A DNA stretch of 39,516 bases from an uncultured Aureispira sp. (GTDB lineage: Bacteria > Bacteroidota > Bacteroidia > Chitinophagales > Saprospiraceae). The notes beneath the pieces are model-generated. The model saw only the letters and a list, made by a program, of their open reading frames with translations, was not told the origin of the DNA and did not search any database. The stretch lies in the NCBI GenBank assembly GCA_905480485.1, contig CAJQQM010000228.1, positions 1 through 39,516 of the forward strand, written 5' to 3'. Numbering within the stretch: position 1 is the stretch's first letter; every line of letters begins with the position of its first letter. This document shows positions 24,401-33,357 of the stretch, in pieces. The position numbers and the translations under genes are program-made.

Positions 24401-26242
24401 TCAGAAGCGTAAACCTGCTGTAAAGCCTATCCACATTTTGGTATTGCGCCCTTTGTGTGTACTATTAAAAAAATGATAGGGCATAATATTGGATCCATAG
24501 CTTTGTGTATCGGAGTGATAGAGCTCAGAAATAATAAGATTGAAGCTAGGGCCAATAAACAGACTGACCCGATCTGAGAGTAAAATATCCAAGGTGATTT
24601 TAAATTGATTGAGTAAATTAAGTTGAGCTGTCCAAAGAGTATTTTCGTTTAAATGTGCGGTCAGCAGTTCAAAATTAATTTGAAAGCGTTCTTTTAAGGA
24701 TAGGGCAGTACCAATGCCCAAGCCCATTGACCAAGCGTAGACATTGTCGCTATTTACGGTCCAGCCTCCTTGTACAATGTGATAGAATTTTTTGAGGCCA
24801 AATTTGGCGCCAAAATTTAGATAGACGGATTCACTACCAGAAATTTCAAGTCGATTGTATCCATTTTTGATTATATTGATCAAGCCAATAGAAGCCCCTT
24901 GTACGCTGTCTGCTACATTGATTAGACCTAACATCAAGCCCGCGGCATTTTTGGCATGATTAATCAAGCCAATTTGAGCGCCTTTAAGGCGCTTACAGCT
25001 ATTTACGAGGCCAATTTGAGCGCCTTTTACCTGACGGCTGATATTAAAACTACCTAGCTGCATGCCTTCAATAATTTGGGCGTGGTTATAAATAGCGCAG
25101 CCTTGAAATTGTGCCTTAGCACTACTATTAAAGATACCCGCCAATTGAACCGCCGATTTGCCCCCCCAAGCGATGTTTCCAAAGCCGGCAATCTGACTGC
25201 CTATTAGTTGACCATTGCTAAAGTTTAATAAACCTGCCAATTGAAATCCATAAACTTCTGCTGCAATATTAGTTAAGCCAGCTACTTGTAGTCCACGCAT
25301 ACTGTTCGAAATATTTGCTAAGCTGCTCAATTGTGCCCCGTATACATGATCAGCAACATTCCAAAGCCCAGCTGCCTGAAGCCCATATACTTCTTTATGA
25401 ACCATATTTAGCATGCCTGCTAGCTGTAGGCCTAGCATTTTGCCATTGACGTGGTTAAAAAAACCAGCTATCTGCAGGCCACGAAGTTGTTTTTTGAGAC
25501 TGTTGCCTACCAAGCCTAATTCTAAGCCATTAACCCCCGTATTCATGCCCCAAAATACATTGAAAGATAGGGCTTGATAACGGTGATTCAAAACACCGTT
25601 GCTACTCAAAAATGGAAGAATTGAAATTTGTGCAAAATGCATTTTCGTAAAAGGACGATCGACAGCAATTACCCGCTTTTGATTGATATCTACATGCTCC
25701 CTTGTTTCGAAAGGTTGTCCGATTCGATCAACTTTAAGTGTTTTTATGGCTTTATTTGCATAAACTTTGGGAGGAATATCTTTTTTAGGAACTGATTTTG
25801 AGATGATATCAAGATACAAATCTCGTTCAATGAGTGTGCCTCGTTCTAAGGTCGCCTTTTTTCGTTTTTGTCGCTGCGCTTTTCTATGCTGCTTTTTTTG
25901 CTGTCGGTTGAGTTGACGTTTTTTCTTGGGTATAATAGATTTCAAAACCCATTGTCCAGCTATTTTGTTGCAGGCAATATTGTTTTCTTTAAAGAATAAT
26001 TGTAGTGTTTTGTCTAGGCTAAGGCTGTTGCTACTAAATCGTAGTTTTTGATCGAGTAATAAATGATCTTTGGAATACGAAAATTGCAACCGGTAGGTTT
26101 GACTAAATTCTGTCAGAATATCTTTTAGGGCTACATCAAAAAAATGCACATTTACCCTCTTTGGCATAAAGGGTATCTGTGCATTCAATCCCAAAAAAGT
26201 AAACAGTAAAAATACTGTAACTATAGCTTGCTTAATGATCAT
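24401..26242 (-). CDS. STN-domain outer-membrane protein with LA_2272-type surface repeats
   Basis: 613 residues. Signal peptide to about 22. A secretin/TonB N-terminal (STN) domain spans about 30-101 (VNVHFFDVALKDILTEFSQT to QWVLKS). A very basic linker follows (105-131, rich in K/R/Q). Residues 239-462 hold about 14 repeats of roughly 14-16 residues built on G-hydrophobic-Q-hydrophobic-A/G-G-hydrophobic-x-N (GLQIAGFFN, GLQLAGMLN, GAQIGLVN), the LA_2272 surface-repeat pattern; the last 150 residues look like beta-barrel strands ending GFTAGLRF. It starts 6 bases after the FecR gene, so it is the third gene of the sigma/FecR operon and takes the position usually held by a TonB receptor. Confidence 0.82.
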   Translation of the reverse strand: MIIKQAIVTVFLLFTFLGLNAQIPFMPKRVNVHFFDVALKDILTEFSQTYRLQFSYSKDHLLLDQKLRFSSNSLSLDKTLQLFFKENNIACNKIAGQWVLKSIIPKKKRQLNRQQKKQHRKAQRQKRKKATLERGTLIERDLYLDIISKSVPKKDIPPKVYANKAIKTLKVDRIGQPFETREHVDINQKRVIAVDRPFTKMHFAQISILPFLSSNGVLNHRYQALSFNVFWGMNTGVNGLELGLVGNSLKKQLRGLQIAGFFNHVNGKMLGLQLAGMLNMVHKEVYGLQAAGLWNVADHVYGAQLSSLANISNSMRGLQVAGLTNIAAEVYGFQLAGLLNFSNGQLIGSQIAGFGNIAWGGKSAVQLAGIFNSSAKAQFQGCAIYNHAQIIEGMQLGSFNISRQVKGAQIGLVNSCKRLKGAQIGLINHAKNAAGLMLGLINVADSVQGASIGLINIIKNGYNRLEISGSESVYLNFGAKFGLKKFYHIVQGGWTVNSDNVYAWSMGLGIGTALSLKERFQINFELLTAHLNENTLWTAQLNLLNQFKITLDILLSDRVSLFIGPSFNLIISELYHSDTQSYGSNIMPYHFFNSTHKGRNTKMWIGFTAGLRF

Positions 26243-26248
26243 GACTTA

Positions 26249-27241
26249 TTAATTAGATAATGGACAGCCCTGACCAATAAGTTGGTATGTATTATTTAAT
26301 TGCTCCAGCTTTAAATTGCTGCTAAAGCACAACACTTCTAAGATTTCTTCTAAACTTGAATCCTTAAATTTTCCAGTAAAATGACAGGCTTTTATCGATG
26401 GATTTTCGAAACCTATTTCTACGTCAAAAAATGCATTTAAGTCCCTAATAACCACATCAAGCCGACTGTTTTCAAAAACTAACTTTTGGGTTTTCCAGGC
26501 CAATATATTATTAGGCAAATCAAAAGTCTCAAACTGTTGATGCTGTCGATTATACCTAGCCGATTGACCTCCTTCAAGTTGAACGGATGCAGCACTAACG
26601 GACTGCTTAATCGCTACTTTTCCTTCAGTTACATGCACTTCAACAGCATCTTTGTCATTCTGACCAAGCACCTCAAAAGAAGTTCCTAATACGCTTATGA
26701 TACTATTATTGGCTTCAACTTCAAATACTTGGCTCGGGTTTTTGGATACTTCAAAAAAAGCAGTTCCTTCTAATTTTACGAGCCTTTTACCCACTTGTTG
26801 AGTATACTTTAAAACGGACCCTTTCGCTAAACTTACTACCGAACCATCGGGTAAATTAGCGATTAAGACCTGTTGATTGCTCGCTTGATATTCTAGCCAT
26901 TCAGGGGTATTTGTTGGCATTGAATACAACCAAGCGATTACAGTAACAAAAATTAAACTAGCAGCTGCAAGCCACACAGCAATACTTTGCTTTGATTTCT
27001 TAACGACCGCCGACTCATTTGTTCGTAAACGCTGTTCAAGTTTTTGCCAAGCTTTAGTAGTATCCACCGAAACAGATTCACCATAGTTTTTGGATAAACT
27101 CCAAGTGTTTTTGTAAGCTTCAATCAAGCGTTGATGTTCCTCTTTTTCATTCCCCCAAGCTTCTAAACGCGAGGTTTCTTCTTCGGTTGCCTTTTGCAAT
27201 AAAACCTTGTGAAGTAGCTGAATGTAGTCATTAGAATTCAT
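26249..27241 (-). CDS. FecR-family anti-sigma factor
   Basis: 330 residues with the usual layout: a cytoplasmic N-terminal segment (YIQLLHKVLLQKATEEE to AYKNTWSL, about 6-50), a TM helix about 87-106 (VWLAAASLIFVTVIAWLY), a periplasmic FecR domain (VVSLAKGSVLKY, VKLEGTAFFEVSKNP, ISVLGTSFEV, VEVHVTEGKVAI) and a C-terminal DUF4974 (DVVIRDLNAFFDVEIGFENP to EEILEVLCFSSNLKL). It should hold the adjacent ECF sigma factor inactive until a signal passes from the outer-membrane partner. It lies 71 bases downstream of the sigma gene and 6 bases upstream of the STN-repeat gene. Confidence 0.93.
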   Translation of the reverse strand: MNSNDYIQLLHKVLLQKATEEETSRLEAWGNEKEEHQRLIEAYKNTWSLSKNYGESVSVDTTKAWQKLEQRLRTNESAVVKKSKQSIAVWLAAASLIFVTVIAWLYSMPTNTPEWLEYQASNQQVLIANLPDGSVVSLAKGSVLKYTQQVGKRLVKLEGTAFFEVSKNPSQVFEVEANNSIISVLGTSFEVLGQNDKDAVEVHVTEGKVAIKQSVSAASVQLEGGQSARYNRQHQQFETFDLPNNILAWKTQKLVFENSRLDVVIRDLNAFFDVEIGFENPSIKACHFTGKFKDSSLEEILEVLCFSSNLKLEQLNNTYQLIGQGCPLSN

Positions 27242-27312
27242 AAGTTTATTTAAGCTTTCATTTATAAGATGCAGAAAATTAAAAGAACCCCTATTGTTGA
27301 ACAGGAAAAAAA

Positions 27313-27885
27313 TTAAAATTGCAACAAAATCATTAAAAACAAGGAACGCGCACTATAGCTTTGTACGGCTTTTCGCATCAATTTTAAGGCTTTTGATATT
27401 TGATTTTCGACCGTTTTGGGCGATATATCTAATTGGGCACTAATTTCTTTATAAGATAGTTCTTCGAAACGGGATAATAGAAATATTAAACGACAGCGAT
27501 GCGGCAGTTTATCGATTGCACGATGCAGGTGTTCTTGCATTTCATGTTGCAAATAAATCGCTTCTGTACTATCTACGACCGCTGTATCAATTTCTGTAAT
27601 AGCCTCGATGCGCATTTTTTTGTTTTTGCGAAGCTGACCAAGTGCTTCGTTGACAGACATTTTTCGAATATAGGCAGCTATGGAACTTTTTATGTTGATT
27701 TTTAAACGCTTTTCCCATAGTTTTAAAAACACCTCCTGACTCAAGTCTTCTGCAAGTGCTGTATCCGGTATAAGTCGATAAATAGAACGGAATACCATAG
27801 GGTAGTGGGCCTCAAAAATGGATTTGAGTGCCGATTGTTCACTATTTTTCAGAGATTCAAGTAATTTAGAATCGGTGTGGGTCAT
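27313..27885 (-). CDS. ECF RNA polymerase sigma factor (FecI-like, Bacteroidota type)
   Basis: 190 residues. Region 2 is seen at about 36-66 (SIYRLIPDTALAEDLSQEVFLKLWEKR) and region 4 at about 127-170 (RCRLIFLLSRFEELSYKEIS, then ISPKTVENQISKALKLMRK), the helix-turn-helix that reads the -35 element. Region 3 is missing, as in all ECF factors. It is the first gene of the leftward sigma/FecR/STN-repeat operon. It would direct transcription of a small regulon, most simply its own operon. The long C-terminal hydrophobic end (SARSLFLMILLQF) is usual for the group. Confidence 0.93.
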   Translation of the reverse strand: MTHTDSKLLESLKNSEQSALKSIFEAHYPMVFRSIYRLIPDTALAEDLSQEVFLKLWEKRLKINIKSSIAAYIRKMSVNEALGQLRKNKKMRIEAITEIDTAVVDSTEAIYLQHEMQEHLHRAIDKLPHRCRLIFLLSRFEELSYKEISAQLDISPKTVENQISKALKLMRKAVQSYSARSLFLMILLQF

Positions 27886-28010
27886 GAATTGGTCTGATGA
27901 AATAACGGGAAAATTTACCGAACAAAGAAAATGTAAAATACAAAATAAAATTTGTAGCGGGAAGTCTTTTGTATAAGGATTGATTTTTATTGCTTGCTAA
28001 TTTAAGCATC

Positions 28011-28031
28011 TTGTCCCACTACGTTGGACAA
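28011..28031. promoter_or_regulatory. inverted repeat between divergent sigma and OmpA genes
   Basis: TTGTCC and GGACAA (28011-28016 with 28026-28031) flank a 9-base centre. The position, 125 bases before the sigma start and 115 before the OmpA start, is suitable for an operator. No known factor is assigned. A 5-bp hairpin (TGCTT/AAGCA, 27991-28008) lies beside it. Confidence 0.25.
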
Positions 28032-28064
28032 CCAAGGGAATAGTTAGGTCTAACTGATGTTCAT

Positions 28065-28098
28065 TTTGTTTTAAACCTGTAACTTTTTTTTAAATCTG
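28065..28098 (+). promoter_or_regulatory. candidate promoter of the OmpA-domain gene
   Basis: TTTG at 28065-28068, 22-base spacer, and TAAATCTG at 28091-28098 (seven of eight positions of TAnnTTTG). The ATG at 28146 would be about 40 bases downstream. Confidence 0.35.
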
Positions 28099-28145
28099 AA
28101 TTAAGGAATAAACTGCAAAACAAAATTAATAAAATATTATTGAAG

Positions 28146-29357
28146 ATGATAAAAATAATTTTTCTTGTACTTATTCCCGCCTTACTTATTGCTCAAATCA
28201 AACCCCTTGACATTCAAAATTATGCGGATTGCAACGATCGTTTGCAACTCGAAGTCAGAAGGACAATTGGTCCTACGAACAATCCGGTAGGTTATGGAAA
28301 TTATCTCGAGTTTGAGGGAAATCAACTCGGCGATACCTTGTTTATGCAAAAAGAATCCCACAGTGTTTGGTACGAATTCCGCCCCAAGGCCAAGGGTGAT
28401 TTATTGATAGAAATTGAGCCAATTGATAGCTTAGATGATTACGACTTCAGTATTTATGAATATACAGACAGTAATTTTTGTAAAGACGTTTATTCCAAAA
28501 AATTAAAACCTGTCCGAACTAATTTTTCTAGGAATATAATTGCCCTTAAAGGTAAAACCGGCCTTTCTATGCAGGCTTCAAATGCACGGGTTGCTGCTGG
28601 TGTACAAGCGGCTTATTCTAAAAGTCTGACGGTTCAGAAAGAAAAAAGCTATATCTTGTTTCTGAACAATGTATACGACCATGGAAGTGGACACTATCTG
28701 CACTTTGATTATGCCATACGTTTGAACCTGCAGGGTAATGTGCAAGAAATTGGCAGTCAACAATCAATACAAGCAAGTATTAGTCTTACCGACATCGAAT
28801 CAGGTAACATTTTGGCACAGACCACTTCTGATAGTTTAACCGGGGACTATCAGCTTGATTTTGTTTGTACAAAAAGTCGGATGAACAGCCCTTTGCAATT
28901 AGAAGTATTCAAAGACGGTTATGTATTTAAAGATACTTTATTGACAGCTTTCAAAATAGCTACGGAGATGCGTGGTATTCGATTGAAAAGCAGAATCAAA
29001 AAACTTCAGAAAGGGGCACGTTTTGTTGTGAGTAATATTTTATTTCATGGTAATTCTCCTCAACCCTTGCAACGATCTTTACCCTCGCTTAAATCGTTGT
29101 TTAAAACAATGAAACGCAATAAAAATCTGAAGATAACCATCGAAGGACATACCAATGGCTGTAATAATGGCATCGATTATTCTCAACGTTTATCGGATGC
29201 ACGGGCACAGACCGTTTACAATTTTTTAGTAGAACATCAAATTGATCTTCAACGCCTACAATTTAAAGGCTTCGGATGCCAACATATGCTGCATTCGGTA
29301 GGTGGACCAATGCAGCATCTTAATAGAAGGGTTGAAATTGAAATCATCGAATTGTAA
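28146..29357 (+). CDS. secreted protein with C-terminal OmpA peptidoglycan-binding domain
   Basis: 403 residues from the ATG at 28146, where the signal peptide MIKIIFLVLIPALLIAQ starts (a TTG two codons earlier is the alternative). Residues about 20-200 form a beta-sandwich domain (VWYEFRPKAKGDLLIEIEP, DYDFSIYEY) of the kind found next to OmpA domains in Bacteroidota. The C-terminus (about 290-403) is an OmpA-like domain: VVSNILFHGNSPQPL, LKITIEGHTNG, YSQRLSDARAQTVYNFL and HLNRRVEIEII, with the peptidoglycan-binding Asp/Arg pattern. It should tether the outer membrane or a surface assembly to the cell wall. It is transcribed away from the sigma operon. Confidence 0.87.
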   Translation: MIKIIFLVLIPALLIAQIKPLDIQNYADCNDRLQLEVRRTIGPTNNPVGYGNYLEFEGNQLGDTLFMQKESHSVWYEFRPKAKGDLLIEIEPIDSLDDYDFSIYEYTDSNFCKDVYSKKLKPVRTNFSRNIIALKGKTGLSMQASNARVAAGVQAAYSKSLTVQKEKSYILFLNNVYDHGSGHYLHFDYAIRLNLQGNVQEIGSQQSIQASISLTDIESGNILAQTTSDSLTGDYQLDFVCTKSRMNSPLQLEVFKDGYVFKDTLLTAFKIATEMRGIRLKSRIKKLQKGARFVVSNILFHGNSPQPLQRSLPSLKSLFKTMKRNKNLKITIEGHTNGCNNGIDYSQRLSDARAQTVYNFLVEHQIDLQRLQFKGFGCQHMLHSVGGPMQHLNRRVEIEIIEL

Positions 29358-29398
29358 GGAATCTGAACCGAATGTATCTATAAATTCAACTTTTTGAA

Positions 29399-29406
29399 TA
29401 CCTTTG
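29399..29406 (+). promoter_or_regulatory. candidate -7 box for the pseudouridine synthase gene
   Basis: TACCTTTG matches TAnnTTTG and lies about 30 bases before the ATG at 29438. A small ATTCAA/TTGAAT hairpin (29384-29399) sits directly upstream and may end OmpA transcription weakly. Confidence 0.38.
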
Positions 29407-29437
29407 ATGCTTCATGCATACATAAAGGTCGTAGACG

Positions 29438-30199
29438 ATGTTTCAAAAACTTAAAATAATAGACGAAACACCACAGTTTTTGGTGGTGAACAAACGTGCA
29501 GGATTAATTTCTGAACGCAATCCATTCGAAGTAATAACTGTTGAATCATTGGTGGAAGAATATCTGCGAACAGGAAAACGAAGTACTTATTCCTTAGACC
29601 GACGTTTTCTTGCGCCCAAAACCAAGGGGCAGAAACCAAATTTTAAAAAACAATCAAAAGCTAAAAATGCCGCATTTGTTGGTGTTGTGCATCGACTTGA
29701 TCGTGTGACGAGTGGAGCGATGGTCTTTGCTAAAAATAAAAATAGTCTCAAAAAACTAAACGCTCAGTGGAGTAATCGAAAAATTAAAAAAACTTATTTA
29801 GCCATTGTCGATCAGTTGCCACCCAATCAAAGGGGGACTCTAAGGCATTATTTGGTGAAGAATCAAAAAGAAAAAAGAGCCGATATACATAAAACCGAAG
29901 TCAAGAAAAGTTTGGAATGCACCCTTTCTTATGAAGTCCTGAAATCAACCGCACACAGTCATTTACTACAAATAGAGCTTCAGACAGGACGTTTTCATCA
30001 AATTAGAGCACAGTTAGCGTATATTGGTTGTCCAATTGTAGGGGATGCCAAATATGGTTCAAAAAAAACATATCTACCTTTAGCTATTTGTTTGCATGCA
30101 AGGGCATTGCAATTCAAAACAGAACAAGGGGAACACCTAGATTTTGAGGCGGAAATTCCAAATACACGTTATTGGATGGACTATTCCTTGTTGTTTTAA
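29438..30199 (+). CDS. RluA-family pseudouridine synthase
   Basis: 253 residues. The catalytic motif VVHRLDRVTSGAMVFAKN (about 83-100) gives Asp88 as the catalytic residue; YLAIVDQLPP, LLQIELQTGRFHQIRAQL and IVGDAKYGS complete the RluA fold. No N-terminal S4 domain is present. A lysine-rich insertion (about 58-78) separates the first strands from the catalytic block. RluA-type enzymes modify uridines in 23S rRNA or tRNA; which position cannot be told, so no symbol is given. Its stop shares TTAA with the convergent RND permease. Confidence 0.9.
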   Translation: MFQKLKIIDETPQFLVVNKRAGLISERNPFEVITVESLVEEYLRTGKRSTYSLDRRFLAPKTKGQKPNFKKQSKAKNAAFVGVVHRLDRVTSGAMVFAKNKNSLKKLNAQWSNRKIKKTYLAIVDQLPPNQRGTLRHYLVKNQKEKRADIHKTEVKKSLECTLSYEVLKSTAHSHLLQIELQTGRFHQIRAQLAYIGCPIVGDAKYGSKKTYLPLAICLHARALQFKTEQGEHLDFEAEIPNTRYWMDYSLLF

Positions 30200-33100
30200 G
30201 GTACAAGTTCTACGGCTGTTTCTTCAGGATTGTCTTCTTCCATAACACTTGGTTCAACGGCTTCGGCAGACCATTTTTCGCCTTCCCATACCCATTTCCA
30301 CATACGTCTCATATTATTGATTCCAATAAGTATAGGAGGGAGGGTGAGCAACATTACAAAGGTAGCTGCTGCTAAGCCATAGGCAAGCGAAATCGCCATT
30401 GGAATCAGAAATTGAGCTTGTAAACTTTTTTCTAGTACAATTGGCATTAAACCGGCTACGGTAGTAATAGAAGTAAGTATGATCGGGCGAAACCTCGACA
30501 AACTTGCTTTGTATACAGCATCTTTAAACTTTTCACCTTCTTTCAATAATCGATTCATGGTATTGATAAGCACTAAACTATCGTTTATTACAACGCCTGC
30601 AACCGCTAATATGCCAAACATAGATAAAATACTGATAGCTACACCGTGAAACCAATGACCTCCAACTACGCCTATAAAGGCAAAAGGAATCAGTAGTATC
30701 ACCGTTAGGGCTTGGATAAAAGAACGAAAAGTAAGTACCACCGTAAAAAAGACCAACAATAAGATAATAGGCAACCAACGTTGCATCGAATTAATTGTTT
30801 CAGCGGCTCGTTCGCTCTGACCTTCGTACACCACCTCTACATCTGCGTATTTTTTGAGTATTTCAGGAAGAATAACATCTTTAGCATTGTTGAAAATCTC
30901 CGTTGCAGAGGCATCAGGGTCGTTCATAGATGCACTGACTTCCAGCTTGGTTTTGCCATTGGCATGGTTGATACTTAGCGAACTATTTTGAGGAGACAGC
31001 AACACAAGTTCTTTCAAACGATAGCTTTTATTGCCTTGTTTTATTTTCATGTTTTCAAGACTGCTAAAATCTTTACGCTCTTTTTTGGTATAACGCAACC
31101 AAACTTTTATTTGGTCTTTGCCGCGTTGCAATCGTTGTACTTCTAATCCAAAATAACCTTGCCTGATTTGACGAATGATGCGTTGTAAGTCCATTCCTAA
31201 AGCTTCCGCATAAGGTAGCAATTCGATGTTGAATTCTTGCCCGCCTTTTTGGTCGTTATCACTTACGTTTTTGAGCCGTTTGTCAGCCTCTAGGATCGAT
31301 CTAAATTCGTCTTTAGCTTGACGTAAACTTTCGATGTTGTTGCCCACAAAGCCGACTTGGATAGCAGCCCCAAAGATTGATTTTTGGCCATAAGTCAAAC
31401 TTTCTGCAGCATAAATTGGTCCTACCAATTCGGATAAACGATTACTGATGACATTACTCTGTAGATTTCTTGTTTCTCCGTCAAGCAAGGATAGTGTTAG
31501 GCTACCTTGGTTGCCTGTGCCCATAATATCCAGAGAAACAGATTTTATGATGGCAAGACTATCGGTTCTTTGAGCGCTAAATTCTTCGTTAACAATCCAT
31601 GCCTTTTTTTCAATTTCTTTGAGCAAGCTACTTGTGCTCGATTCGGTAGTACCAGCGGGTAATTTGAGGTTTACAATGATATCATCTCGATCAATGTTCG
31701 GAAAAAAGGTAAGTTTTACCTGCCCTCCAATCACCAAATTAATACTTATAGAAAAACAAACAATAGTGATGGCAATTGCTATAGTTTTGTTGTTGATACA
31801 AAATCGTAGAGCTGGAGCGTAAACGAAATTTTTGAGAAAGGCAAAAAAAGCGGTTGTACTCTTTTCGACCCGTCCCTGTGTTTTTTGTTGTAGGTCTTTG
31901 GAATGAGATATATGGGCTGGTAAAATAAAAAAACCTTCTATTAAAGAAAATAAGAGCGTAGCAATAACGACAAATGCAACATTAGACATAAAATCTCCCA
32001 TCTGTCCTTCAATCAAGAAAAAGAGCATAAAAAACCAGCAAGTAGTTAAAACGGCCGATACAATCGAACCTGCTACTTCCATTACGCCTTCAATTGCCGC
32101 CTGACGTGGCGGGAAACCTTGTTCGAATCGCTGAAATATATTTTCGGCAATAACGACACCATCATCCACCAAAATTCCAATGACTAAGATCAATCCGAAC
32201 AAAGATAACATGTTGATGTTGACATTAAATATGGGCGCTAAAATAAACATTCCCGCGATAGAAATTGGGATACTCAGCGCTACCCAAAAAGCAATCCTGG
32301 GCTTAAGAAACAAACCCAAAAAGAGTAGCACGAGCAAAATACCTTTAATACCATTTTCAAGCAATAAATCAGTTCTTTGCTGAATGCCTATACTTCCGTC
32401 ACGCAACAGATAGGCCTGTACTATTTTGTTTTCTGCATTAAATTCTTTGATATAGTCCTTGACAATTTGTGCACTCTGAATAATATCTTCACTCAAACGG
32501 CTAGAAACAGCTAGTTTGGCAGCTGGCATACCATTGTAATAAGAACGTTCCGGTATGTCGGCCCATTGATTGCGTAAATTAGCTACATCTTTAAGCAAAA
32601 TATTTTTGCCGTTGGGACTTGTTTTAACAATAATATTTTCAAGTTGTTGGGCATAGTATTTCTTGTTTTCGGCTCGGATAGTAATATCAGTACCGTCTAA
32701 TTCGAGGGTGCCTCCGGTACTTTCTAAGTTGTTGGCGGCAATAATATTGGCGACTTCACCAAAACTTAATTGATAGGTTTCGAGGGCCTGTTCACTCAAG
32801 CTTATTTCAATTTCTTCGTCGGGATAACCGCTTACATCAATTTTCGATATACCTTGCTTGGTCAAAAGAGCTTGTTCGGCAATTTCAGCGTAGTTTTTAA
32901 TCGTTTTCAAGTCTACATTTCCGCTAATCATCAAATCAGCAGATCGGTCAGATCGCTCCTTTTTGTAAATAACGGGTGTTTCGGCATCTTCCGGGAAGGT
33001 ATTGATACGGTCAACCGCATTCTTGACATCGCTAAGTACTTCAACAATATCAAAGCTGCTCAGAATTTCGATATTTACAGTTGAGCGGTTTTCCATCGAA

Positions 33101-33351
33101 CTAGAGGTCACTTTTTTAATGCCCTCCAAGCCATCTATCTCTTGTTCGATTTTGATGGTGATGCCTTTTTCAACTTCAGAAGGAGAAGCCCCTATAAAGC
33201 TGGTTTCAATTGCAATCTCGCGACTTTCTACCCGCGGAAATTGAGATCGAGAAATATTAATGGCTGAAAGAGTGCCGATAATCGCAATTAAGAGCAACAA
33301 AACATCCGCAGAAATAGGGTACTTAACAAAGTATTGAATGGCTTTTTTCAT
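30196..33351 (-). CDS. RND efflux permease (AcrB/HAE1-like)
   Basis: 1051 residues, the usual length. TM1 is at about 12-32, a first periplasmic domain starts with SQFPRVESREIAIETSF, and the conserved membrane motif with paired Asp (GILVDDGVVIAENIFQRFEQG, around residue 400) should be the proton relay. A second half repeats the TM pattern (GVVINDSLVLINTMN, SRFRPIILTSITTVAGLMP). The protein exports drugs, lipids or metabolites from the inner membrane and outer leaflet by proton antiport. The adaptor gene lies directly upstream (6-base gap); no TolC-like channel is in the window. The C-terminal tail is unusually acidic (EEDNPEETAVE). Confidence 0.93.
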   Translation of the reverse strand: MKKAIQYFVKYPISADVLLLLIAIIGTLSAINISRSQFPRVESREIAIETSFIGASPSEVEKGITIKIEQEIDGLEGIKKVTSSSMENRSTVNIEILSSFDIVEVLSDVKNAVDRINTFPEDAETPVIYKKERSDRSADLMISGNVDLKTIKNYAEIAEQALLTKQGISKIDVSGYPDEEIEISLSEQALETYQLSFGEVANIIAANNLESTGGTLELDGTDITIRAENKKYYAQQLENIIVKTSPNGKNILLKDVANLRNQWADIPERSYYNGMPAAKLAVSSRLSEDIIQSAQIVKDYIKEFNAENKIVQAYLLRDGSIGIQQRTDLLLENGIKGILLVLLFLGLFLKPRIAFWVALSIPISIAGMFILAPIFNVNINMLSLFGLILVIGILVDDGVVIAENIFQRFEQGFPPRQAAIEGVMEVAGSIVSAVLTTCWFFMLFFLIEGQMGDFMSNVAFVVIATLLFSLIEGFFILPAHISHSKDLQQKTQGRVEKSTTAFFAFLKNFVYAPALRFCINNKTIAIAITIVCFSISINLVIGGQVKLTFFPNIDRDDIIVNLKLPAGTTESSTSSLLKEIEKKAWIVNEEFSAQRTDSLAIIKSVSLDIMGTGNQGSLTLSLLDGETRNLQSNVISNRLSELVGPIYAAESLTYGQKSIFGAAIQVGFVGNNIESLRQAKDEFRSILEADKRLKNVSDNDQKGGQEFNIELLPYAEALGMDLQRIIRQIRQGYFGLEVQRLQRGKDQIKVWLRYTKKERKDFSSLENMKIKQGNKSYRLKELVLLSPQNSSLSINHANGKTKLEVSASMNDPDASATEIFNNAKDVILPEILKKYADVEVVYEGQSERAAETINSMQRWLPIILLLVFFTVVLTFRSFIQALTVILLIPFAFIGVVGGHWFHGVAISILSMFGILAVAGVVINDSLVLINTMNRLLKEGEKFKDAVYKASLSRFRPIILTSITTVAGLMPIVLEKSLQAQFLIPMAISLAYGLAAATFVMLLTLPPILIGINNMRRMWKWVWEGEKWSAEAVEPSVMEEDNPEETAVELVP

Positions 33352-33357
33352 GGCTAT

